A stretch of DNA of 9,165 bases from NCBI GenBank assembly GCA_016303225.1, contig JAEDMC010000123.1, positions 1 through 9,165 on the forward strand. The letters are read 5' to 3'. The translations under genes and the position numbers were made by a program. The stretch comes from Kiritimatiellia bacterium (lineage in GTDB: Bacteria; Verrucomicrobiota; Kiritimatiellia; RFP12; UBA1067). Below, one piece after another: positions 4,356-9,165 of this stretch. Position 1 is the first letter of the stretch, and each line of letters opens with the position of its first letter. The notes beneath the pieces were generated by a model, which worked only from the letters and a program-made list of their open reading frames with translations, ran no database searches and was not told the origin of the DNA.

Positions 4356-5270
4356 ATGAGCAAACTCGGCACCTCCACTTTCAAGGAGACCCTGAAGAAC
4401 TACGCGTACGGCGTTGCACAGGACGTCGGCAGCAAGCTGGCGGACTTCATCGCGCCGCGCGTCCCCGTCGGCGTCGGAACCGGCATGTTCAAGAAGTTCG
4501 ACGACAAGAACGCCTTCCAGGTCTACGACACCTCGCGTGCCGTGGGCGGGCGGGCGAACCGCATCAACTTCCTCGCGACGGACGGCAACTTCAACTGCTC
4601 GGCGAACGCGCTGGAGATCGCGATCGACGACCAGGAGCGGGAGAAGGCCGGCGACGCCGACTCGGCGCTCGAGGAGGCGAAGACCCGCACGCTCGTGATC
4701 TCGGCCTGCCTCGCCCGCGAGAAGCGCGTCATGGACCTCATGGCCGCCGCGTCCGCCGGGACGAGCGCGACCTGCACGATCGCGTCGGACGACCCGGTCG
4801 CGAAGATCGACGAGATCCTCGAGGGCATCGCGATCAAGACCGGCATGATGCCGAACCGCATGGTGCTCGGCCTCTCGGCGTGGCGCAAGATCAAGAACTC
4901 CGCGAAGGTTCTCGGCCGCATCCAGGGCGTCAAGGCCCAGGGCATCGGCCTCGGCGAGTTCGCCGGCATGCTCCTCAACCCGCAGATCGACATCCGCGTC
5001 GCGGTCCTCTCGAAGGACGCGTACAAGATGGGCAAGACGGCCTCGAAGGCTGAGTTCGTGGGCGACTTCGGCTACATCTTCCACGGCAACGAAAACCCGA
5101 CGCAGTACGACCCCGGGTTCATGAAGACGTTCTCGATCGGCTCCAACTCCGTCGAGGCCGTGCGCATGTACCGCGAGGAGGGCTGCCGTTCGGACATCCT
5201 CGCCGTCGACTGGTCCGAGGACGTGCAGGTCGTCTCGACGATCTCGCTCGGCAAGCTGACGCTGGCGTAA
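4356..5270 (+). CDS. Major capsid protein
   Basis: A 304-residue protein. The ATG follows AAAGG (4342-4346) by 9 bases. It forms the shell of the head, presumably with the HK97 fold. The sequence shows an N-terminal helix-rich start, a region RANRINFLATDGNFNC (beta hairpin/E-loop-like), a long acidic helix (EIAIDDQEREKAGDADSALE, about residues 88-107), and the signature 'MMPNRMVLGLSAWRKIKNS' followed by VLGRIQG, which corresponds to the 'pNtlvlg..ay..L..hp.il.ri' motif of many phage capsid proteins. The C-terminal half (FGYIFHGNENPTQYDPGFMK, EAVRMYREEGCRSDILAV) fits the capsid A-domain pattern. Codon use is strongly G/C-rich (47 of 60 in 4741-4800). Position after protease/scaffold and decoration genes supports the call; the exact subfamily is not clear. 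Confidence 0.85.
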   Translation: MSKLGTSTFKETLKNYAYGVAQDVGSKLADFIAPRVPVGVGTGMFKKFDDKNAFQVYDTSRAVGGRANRINFLATDGNFNCSANALEIAIDDQEREKAGDADSALEEAKTRTLVISACLAREKRVMDLMAAASAGTSATCTIASDDPVAKIDEILEGIAIKTGMMPNRMVLGLSAWRKIKNSAKVLGRIQGVKAQGIGLGEFAGMLLNPQIDIRVAVLSKDAYKMGKTASKAEFVGDFGYIFHGNENPTQYDPGFMKTFSIGSNSVEAVRMYREEGCRSDILAVDWSEDVQVVSTISLGKLTLA

Positions 5271-5275
5271 GAGGG

Positions 5276-5345
5276 AGGTGAAGGTGAGAGGTGAAGGTGA
5301 AGATTGGTATCTTCCACTGTTCACCTTCACCTTGAACCTTCACCT
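5276..5345. repeat. AGGTGA palindromic element, copy D
   Basis: AGGTGAAGGTGAA (5289-5301) pairs with TTCACCTTCACCT (5320-5332) over 13 bp, and AGGTGAAGGT (5276-5285) with ACCTTCACCT (5336-5345) as an outer stem. GAAGAT/ATCTTC (5299-5304, 5309-5314) offers an inner alternative. It carries the shared core TCCACTGTTCACCTT (5313-5327). It lies between the capsid stop and the gp36-like start, only 9 bases before the ATG, so the next gene has no ordinary SD. Confidence 0.88.
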
Positions 5346-5354
5346 ATTCAAGCA

Positions 5355-5780
5355 ATGAACTGGAAAAAGATTACCGAAGCGAACCTCGTCGCGGCGCTTT
5401 CCCGCCGGGAGATCGAGGCCTACCGCCGCGACTTCGAGGTCGACACGGTCGAGCAGCTCATCACCGACCTCACCGGCGAGATCCGAGGTTACATCTTCTC
5501 GAACGGCAATGTCAGGATGGATCCTGACGAGACGACGATTCCGTCGAGCTGCATCCCGAAGGCCGTCGCGATTCTCGTCATCCGCGTCCTCTCGCGCATC
5601 AACCTACAGCCGACGCAGATCCGCATCGACAACGCGAAGCTTGCGGAGGAGTTCTTCAACAACCTCGCAGCGGGCAAGGGCAAGGTCGAGGACTACGACA
5701 CGCCCATCACCGACACGACCCAGCAGGTCGCCACCTCCCCGGCATTCTCCGCTCCCAAGCCCGAAAGACTTTTGGACTAA
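5355..5780 (+). CDS. Mu gp36-like head-tail connector (DUF1320)
   Basis: A 141-residue protein starting MNWKKITEANLVAALSRREIEAY, in pieces. The features fit the gp36/DUF1320 family: an N-terminal 'I.e.dL...ls..ei' segment, a central helix with EIRGYIFSNGNVRMDPDETTIPSSC (about 46-70; the family has 'idgYL..rY..Pl...p..l...'), then a helix ending NAKLAEEFFNNLAAGKGKVE (about 98-117; the family has 'a...L..ia.Gk..L'). These proteins sit at the head-tail junction next to the portal. A longer frame opens at a TTG at 5304 inside the repeat element, but ATG 5355 begins where family similarity begins. The bases before it are the right arm of repeat D, with no SD, so initiation may need the repeat hairpin or coupling. 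Confidence 0.68.
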   Translation: MNWKKITEANLVAALSRREIEAYRRDFEVDTVEQLITDLTGEIRGYIFSNGNVRMDPDETTIPSSCIPKAVAILVIRVLSRINLQPTQIRIDNAKLAEEFFNNLAAGKGKVEDYDTPITDTTQQVATSPAFSAPKPERLLD

Positions 5781-5784
5781 TCCC

Positions 5785-6333
5785 ATGCGAATCGTCCGCG
5801 CCATCCTCCCGCCTGACTTCATCCCCGGCGACCGACTGACCGCCGAGCGGGCCGGATTGCGCGTCGCCGATCTCGTCATCAAGCACCTGCGCAAGAAGAA
5901 CGGCGAGACCAAGCCCAGCCCGTTCGGGCTTCCGAAGTCGAACTACTACGACGAGGCGAGCGACACCGTGCAGACCGAGACGAGCGGCAACACTTTCGTC
6001 GTCTCCGTCGGCACAGACTCGACGGACAGGAACGCGCCAGGGCGCGGCATCTCGCTACACTACGAGGGCGGCACCGTCTATCCGAAGAAGAAGGCGCTCG
6101 CCATGCCAATCAACCCGGCTGTCGCCGGAATCTGGCCGAGCGAATATTCCCAGAGCCACAAGCTTTTCAAGACTCCCGCCGGAGCGCTCGGCGACGCAGA
6201 GACTGGCGAGATCCTCTACATCCTGCTGCCGAAGGCCACGATTCCGGCGGACCCGACCGTGCTGCCGACGGACGAGGAGATCGCCGACGCCGCGACACTC
6301 GGGATGGCGCAGTCATGGGGGGTTGAATTATGA
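5785..6333 (+). CDS. Mu gpG-like virion morphogenesis / neck protein
   Basis: A 182-residue protein; the ATG is 4 bases after the stop of the gp36-like gene and has no clear SD, so coupling is likely. Useful segments are HLRKKNGETKPSPFGLPKSN (about 33-52), DRNAPGRGISLHYEGGTVYP (about 75-94) and KKKALAMPINPAVAGIWPSE (about 95-115). The 'aqiH.eGG.i.pkk.kaLaiP' pattern is what I know from phage virion morphogenesis proteins of the Mu gpG type and from HK97 gp10-like neck proteins: small proteins that complete the head and tail joining. In Mu, gpG is encoded before the protease; here it lies after the connector. Its TGA overlaps the next ATG by 4 bases (ATGA). I am confident of a neck or completion role, less so of the exact family. 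Confidence 0.6.
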   Translation: MRIVRAILPPDFIPGDRLTAERAGLRVADLVIKHLRKKNGETKPSPFGLPKSNYYDEASDTVQTETSGNTFVVSVGTDSTDRNAPGRGISLHYEGGTVYPKKKALAMPINPAVAGIWPSEYSQSHKLFKTPAGALGDAETGEILYILLPKATIPADPTVLPTDEEIADAATLGMAQSWGVEL

Positions 6334-7019
6334 AGCCATCCGAACTCTTTCAGCTGAAGCTTCCAACGCCGAGCGGCATGTCGTCCGCCGAATGGGCCGA
6401 GATTTCCCCGCAGATCCGCGACCAGGCGTTCTTCTCCGCGCGCGTCGAGCAGCAGCGAATCGTCGACATGCTGCACGATAAGCTGACACAACTCATCCGC
6501 AACGAGCTTGACCCGAGCGAGTTCCGCCGCGACATGCGCAGCTTTCTCGATTCGATCGGATACAGTCCGGACGAAGGCGACGTCGGCACGATCAAAGACC
6601 TCCGCACTCGGGCCCGGCTTGAACTCATCCGGAAGATCAACGTCGACATGGCGCGCGGCTACAAGCAGTGGCGGCAGTTCACCACGCCCGCCGCGCTCGA
6701 GGAGTTCCCGGCGCAGCGTCTCGTCCGCCGTCAGCGCCGGAACGTGCAGCGCGACTGGCTGACGCGCTGGCAGGTTGCCGCGCAAGCCGTCGGATGGGAG
6801 GGCGTCTACCGCGGCGACGACATGGTGGCCCTCAAGTCCTCGCCGATCTGGGTGCAGCTCTCACGCTTCGGGCATCCCTACCCGCCGTTCGACTTCAAAA
6901 GCGGCATGGGCACGGAGAACGTCTCGATCGACGATTGCGTCAAGATGGGCCTCGTCAAGGAAGGCGAGAAGCTGAAGCCCGTCCCGGAAGCCACGCTTTC
7001 GCCAGAGGAGGAACCATGA
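6330..7019 (+). CDS. Mu gpF-like minor head / head morphogenesis protein
   Basis: A 229-residue protein that starts in an ATGA overlap with the gpG-like gene, behind a G-rich stretch (GGGGGG) that can serve as SD. The clearest evidence is at the C-terminal half: RNVQRDWLTRW (about 141-151), then PIWVQLSRFGHPYPPFDFKS followed by GMGTENVSIDDCVKMGLV (about 171-208). The motif 'RFG.PYPPFDF.SGMG...vs...a..lGLi' is characteristic of the C-terminal part of Mu gpF-like minor head proteins. A long helical stretch with many Arg (about 85-115) precedes it. Mu F is roughly twice as long, so this is a shortened relative. These proteins bind the portal or capsid interior and may be injected with the DNA. 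The stop overlaps the next start (ATGA). Confidence 0.68.
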   Translation: MKPSELFQLKLPTPSGMSSAEWAEISPQIRDQAFFSARVEQQRIVDMLHDKLTQLIRNELDPSEFRRDMRSFLDSIGYSPDEGDVGTIKDLRTRARLELIRKINVDMARGYKQWRQFTTPAALEEFPAQRLVRRQRRNVQRDWLTRWQVAAQAVGWEGVYRGDDMVALKSSPIWVQLSRFGHPYPPFDFKSGMGTENVSIDDCVKMGLVKEGEKLKPVPEATLSPEEEP

Positions 7020-7450
7020 AGATCAGCGAATTTCAAGAGTACCTGAAAGACCGTTTAAACAAGGTTGAAGCCCTTGTGAACGGCAACTGCAAGGCCTTTG
7101 CGGAGGACACGCGCGAAGTCTATGACGAGTCCTCGCAGTGGATCCGCAACGGCAATGTCGCCGTCGTGGTCATCACGCCCGACCTGAACCGCGCCGGCTC
7201 CGGCACCAAGCCGGGAGTCATCCCGTTCGAGGGCGACATCGTCATCCGCTGCATCGAGCTGCCGCCAGTCGCCGCGTCGGATCCGAACACGGTCCGGGCG
7301 CTCGACGCCGCCGAGACCGTCATGCACGAGCTGGACGGCGAGATCTTCGAGTGGCGTTCCACCCGCCAAAGCGCCTCGCGCGATGGCGACGGCAACGACG
7401 TCATCACCGCAACCGTCACCTTCGGCTACACCGGAGAACTGACCAAGTAA
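7016..7450 (+). CDS. Tail terminator-like protein
   Basis: A 144-residue protein. The ATG (7016) overlaps the previous TGA by 4 bases and is preceded by the SD GAGGAGG (7005-7011). It has an N-terminal helix, then alternating strands with the pattern VAVVVITPDLNRAG ... PFEGDIVIRCIELPP ... NTVRALDAAETVMHELDGEI ... DVITATVTFGYTGEL. The layout 'gvav.v..p...r.......fd..i.V.v.E.p....... .tal..ae.v...L' is familiar from tail terminator and minor tail proteins, which cap the tail tube and join it to the neck; Mu gp37 (K) occupies a comparable place. No catalytic motifs are visible. The call rests on fold pattern and position between the head-completion genes and the candidate tube. Confidence 0.5.
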   Translation: MKISEFQEYLKDRLNKVEALVNGNCKAFAEDTREVYDESSQWIRNGNVAVVVITPDLNRAGSGTKPGVIPFEGDIVIRCIELPPVAASDPNTVRALDAAETVMHELDGEIFEWRSTRQSASRDGDGNDVITATVTFGYTGELTK

Positions 7451-7466
7451 GAAAGGAACAACCAAC

Positions 7467-7853
7467 ATGGCCACCAACCCGACCGGCATCACCGGCTCCC
7501 CGCGCGGGATCAGCAACACCCTCGACGGTTTCGTCGTCGAGAACGAGGAGTTCAGCGAGTCTCCCGTGCAGGAGGACTTCGACGACCAGAACGGCGCCCG
7601 CGCCGACGAGAAGGTCTACGACACCCGCGTCGACCTCAACCTCACCGTCTACGGCAAGACCGCTGAGGCCGACATCGCCGACAAACTTACGAAGATCGAG
7701 AACTCCGGCGGCAAGACGATCACCTACGCCGGCAAGAAGTGGAAGGTCGACTCCGTCCGCGAGGCCGGCACCTACAACGCCCGCCGCCGCTGGACGATCG
7801 CCGCCCACCGCTACGACAACTTCCCGGCGCAGGCCGCTCAGTCCGCACCCTGA
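7467..7853 (+). CDS. Candidate tail tube / tail structural protein
   Basis: A 128-residue protein. The ATG follows AAAGG (7452-7456) by 10 bases. The sequence is Thr/Asp/Val-rich and beta-type: GISNTLDGFVVENEEFSESP, then EKVYDTRVDLNLTVYGKTAE, then GKTITYAGKKWKVDSVREAG and YNARRRWTIAAHRYDNFP. I have seen the 'DGfvve.e..sespv.e...dq.G...d..vYDtr.dlt.tv.g' pattern in phage structural proteins but cannot give a family name. Its place directly before the frameshifted tail chaperone and tape measure is where many siphophages encode the major tail tube, so that is the likeliest role. At 128 residues it is short for a tube protein. No sheath gene is seen, so a contractile tail is not indicated. Confidence 0.45.
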   Translation: MATNPTGITGSPRGISNTLDGFVVENEEFSESPVQEDFDDQNGARADEKVYDTRVDLNLTVYGKTAEADIADKLTKIENSGGKTITYAGKKWKVDSVREAGTYNARRRWTIAAHRYDNFPAQAAQSAP

Positions 7854-7861
7854 TAAAGGAG

Positions 7862-7880
7862 AAGCGGCGTCTCGCCGCTT
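7862..7880 (+). promoter_or_regulatory. 8-bp hairpin between SD and start codon of the chaperone gene
   Basis: AAGCGGCG (7862-7869) pairs perfectly with CGCCGCTT (7873-7880), loop TCT. The SD AAAGGAG (7855-7861) is directly before it, and the ATG at 7888 is 7 bases after it. Linear SD-to-ATG spacing is 26 bases, too long; folding the hairpin brings the two to about 7 bases. Confidence 0.65.
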
Positions 7881-7887
7881 GTGAAGA

Positions 7888-8325
7888 ATGAGCAATGGCA
7901 ACCCCAAGAAGGCCGTCGCGGCGATTCTGCCGACTCCCGTCGGAGCCGTTAAGCCGATGACGCTGGCGATGTACGCGGCCCTGGAGCGCATCGAGTCGCC
8001 GCTCGTCACCGGCGCGGAGCCGAAGGACACGGCGGAGCTGCTGCCGTCCCTCTACCTGCTCACCCACGGCGCGCAGGAGATCTTCCGCGGCAATCTGGTC
8101 TCCCTCGCCTTCGAATGGGCCGACACCGTCCCCGTCTCGGCCATGGCCGAGATCCGCGAAGCGTGCCAGCGCCAGATGCAGGTCGTGATGGACGTCATGC
8201 CCGAAGCTCAAAAAAAAACGCCAAGGGCAACGACGGCTGGATCGCCGCGACCGTCCACGTCATCGCGAAGACCTACGGCTGGAGCTTCCGAGAGATCCTC
8301 TGGGAAGTCCCGCTCTCCGCGCTGA
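7888..8325 (+). CDS. Tail assembly chaperone, unshifted product (gpG-type of lambda)
   Basis: The zero-frame product has 145 residues. The first 110 (MSNGNPKKAVAAILPTPVGA ... QVVMDVMPEAQKK) are a helical protein with normal codon use, fitting small tail assembly chaperones that coat the tape measure protein during tail assembly. After the A9 run the zero frame turns into Arg/Ser/Thr-rich sequence typical of an out-of-frame reading of G/C-rich coding DNA, though that is also the expected short tail of the unshifted product. The start has a distant SD separated by a hairpin. The gene lies after the candidate tube and before the tape measure, the standard position of the G/GT pair. Confidence 0.72.
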   Translation: MSNGNPKKAVAAILPTPVGAVKPMTLAMYAALERIESPLVTGAEPKDTAELLPSLYLLTHGAQEIFRGNLVSLAFEWADTVPVSAMAEIREACQRQMQVVMDVMPEAQKKTPRATTAGSPRPSTSSRRPTAGASERSSGKSRSPR

Positions 8326-8402
8326 TGCTCCTCCGCCGCCAGGAAAACCTCGCGAACATCATGCCGCTTTCGATCATAGAGAAGATGGACAATGGCCAAT
8401 AA
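7888..8402 (+). CDS. Tail assembly chaperone, -1 frameshift product (GT-type)
   Basis: Residues 1-110 come from the zero frame, then after slipping on A_AAA_AAA (8211-8217) the reading continues at 8217 with AAC-GCC-AAG as NAKGNDGWIAATVHVIAKTY, giving 61 more residues to TAA at 8400-8402, 171 in total. The shifted segment has good codon use and a believable helical protein (SFREILWEVPLSALMLLRRQ), so it is coding. In lambda and many other tailed phages the longer chaperone form is made by a low-rate -1 frameshift, and its C-terminal part recruits tube subunits while the N-terminal part binds the tape measure. The stop overlaps the tape measure start by 11 bases. Confidence 0.78.
8211..8217 (+). 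promoter_or_regulatory. Programmed -1 frameshift slippery site
   Basis: The heptamer A_AAA_AAA in register with the zero frame (codons CAA-AAA-AAA-ACG), inside a run of nine A (8210-8218), the longest homopolymer noticed in this G/C-rich window. A possible weak stimulatory stem, GACGG (8232-8236) with CCGTC (8251-8255), begins 14 bases downstream, farther than the usual 5-9. Confidence 0.75.
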
Positions 8403-9165
8403 GAAGCTAAAAGTCGAAGTCGAACTCGAGACCGCCAAGGCCAAGCGCCAGGCGAAGGAACTCGAGCAGGCCACCGGATCCGGCGGCGGATTCGGCGGCT
8501 CGTCCGCGCCGGGCGGCAAGACGTCGCCCGCGGCGGACAGGATGGCCGACGCGCTCGACAAGGCGTCCAAGTCGGCCGGCAAGTCCGCCGAATCGTTTGC
8601 GAAGGTCAACTCTCAGGCGCTGCAGCTGACCAGGGGCTTCGCCGGAATCGCCGTCGGCATGGCCGCGAGCTATGCCGCGAACTATGCGACCGGCGGAACC
8701 AAGGCCGCGCTGCAGTACGGCGGCAGCATCCTGTCCGGAGCGTCCGCCGGAGCGACGATGGGCCAGGCGGCGGGACCGAAGGGCGCTGTCGTCGGTGCGA
8801 TCGTCGGCGGCATCGCCGGAGGCGTAAAGACCTACATGGACCGGGACGCCGAGCAGTCTGCCGTGGCGAAAGAGTACCGCGAGGGGGAAGAACGATACGC
8901 GGCGGCGAAGGACTGGGAGGCGAAGTTCCGCGACATCACGGGCATCGGGCAGAACAAGCAGAGCGACTTCATCACGGACGACGACAAGCGCCTGAAAGCC
9001 GAAATGGAGGACACGGCGAAGCACCTGGAATCCACCAAGACTAACATCAAGATACTCAATGGCGCGATCGGCAATCTCAAGGCGTCTCTCGAGACGATGA
9101 TCCGGAACGGCGACACCGACTCGGAAGAGTTCAAGAAGCTGTCTGAAGACCTTCAGGATCACCGC
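8392..9165 (+). CDS. Tape measure protein, N-terminal part (runs off the right edge)
   Basis: The frame from ATG 8392 is open for 258 codons to the window end. It overlaps the chaperone stop by 11 bases. It begins MANKKLKVEVELETAKAKRQ, like the start of many tape measure proteins, then a Gly/Ser linker (about 26-42). A Gly/Ala-rich segment (about 83-143) with repeated small-residue motifs resembling a membrane-inserting or glycine-zipper region follows: GFAGIAVGMAASYAANYATG, then ILSGASAGATMGQAAG, then GAVVGAIVGGIAGG. A charged coiled-coil-like region (from about 146, with DRDAEQSAVAKEYREGEERY) reaches the window end. Tape measure proteins fix tail length and often help DNA cross the membrane. 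Position directly after the frameshifted chaperone is strong evidence; the length is unknown, so a smaller tail protein remains possible. Confidence 0.72.
   Translation, partial: MANKKLKVEVELETAKAKRQAKELEQATGSGGGFGGSSAPGGKTSPAADRMADALDKASKSAGKSAESFAKVNSQALQLTRGFAGIAVGMAASYAANYATGGTKAALQYGGSILSGASAGATMGQAAGPKGAVVGAIVGGIAGGVKTYMDRDAEQSAVAKEYREGEERYAAAKDWEAKFRDITGIGQNKQSDFITDDDKRLKAEMEDTAKHLESTKTNIKILNGAIGNLKASLETMIRNGDTDSEEFKKLSEDLQDHR

Noticed and set aside
2832..5345. CRISPR array from the spaced repeats
   Set aside because: The units are 6 bases, self-complementary between arms, and separated by whole genes; there is no regular repeat-spacer pattern and no cas gene.
5304..5354. TTG start extending the gp36-like protein by 17 residues
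   Set aside because: The extra residues (VSSTVHLHLEPSPIQA) are translated repeat D, and family similarity begins at MNWKK.
5509..5784. Upstream extension of the gpG-like frame
   Set aside because: It overlaps the gp36-like gene in another frame and reads as Arg/Ser-rich shadow; the real protein starts at ATG 5785.
7862..7880. Intrinsic terminator after the candidate tube gene
   Set aside because: No T-run follows the stem; the downstream ATG is only 7 bases away and the SD directly abuts the stem.
8210..8218. Sequencing error or broken gene at the A9 run
   Set aside because: The run is in exact slippery register and the gene stands directly before a tape measure, where such a frameshift is expected; an error remains possible and is listed as a check.
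1..9165. tRNA, rRNA, integrase, transposase or attachment site
   Set aside because: I saw no cloverleaf, rRNA-like stretch or recombinase motif in the window.

Overview
The window is a block of late genes from a tailed phage or prophage, all but one running rightward. The heads of the recognisable genes are Mu-like: end of a large terminase, a Mu gp29-type (DUF935) portal, a Mu gpI-type protease with a scaffold translated from an internal start, a DUF2190-like decoration protein, the major capsid protein, a gp36/DUF1320-type connector, a gpG-like morphogenesis protein, and a gpF-like minor head protein. A tail part follows: a terminator-like protein, a candidate tail tube, a tail-assembly chaperone with a -1 frameshift site, and the start of the tape measure, which runs off the right edge. 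The host cannot be named from this sequence. It uses Shine-Dalgarno (SD) sites of the form GAAAGG about 7-11 bases before ATG, and its genes are G/C-rich. In-frame hairpins built of short iterated units remind me of uncultured gut Kiritimatiellota/Lentisphaerota/Verrucomicrobiota genomes; that is a weak guess.

Three things are out of the ordinary. First, the portal is extended at its C terminus by about 150 residues of much more A/T-rich sequence that looks like a phage-borne BECR-type nuclease domain. It is followed by a small accessory island (about 1.74-2.83 kb) just where Mu carries F and G. The island holds a small rightward gene, a possible 51-aa rightward ORF, and a 51-aa leftward gene with its own extended -10 promoter and a perfect SD, as expected of a phage moron.

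Second, imperfect palindromes made of the iterated unit AGGTGA (arms) and TCACCT (complement), sharing a 15-base core, lie before the scaffold start, the capsid gene and the gp36-like gene, with a half copy before the protease. One copy is translated in frame and forms the protease-scaffold linker. An unrelated palindrome built of GGTTAAGC units is translated inside the portal.

Third, translation control by RNA structure is suggested at several places: an 8-bp hairpin between a good SD and a distant start codon (chaperone gene), a similar layout before the gp36-like gene, and an A9 slippery run in the chaperone gene. Most genes are tightly packed (4-base ATGA overlaps or short gaps), consistent with one late transcript for DNA packaging, procapsid assembly and maturation, neck assembly and tail assembly.
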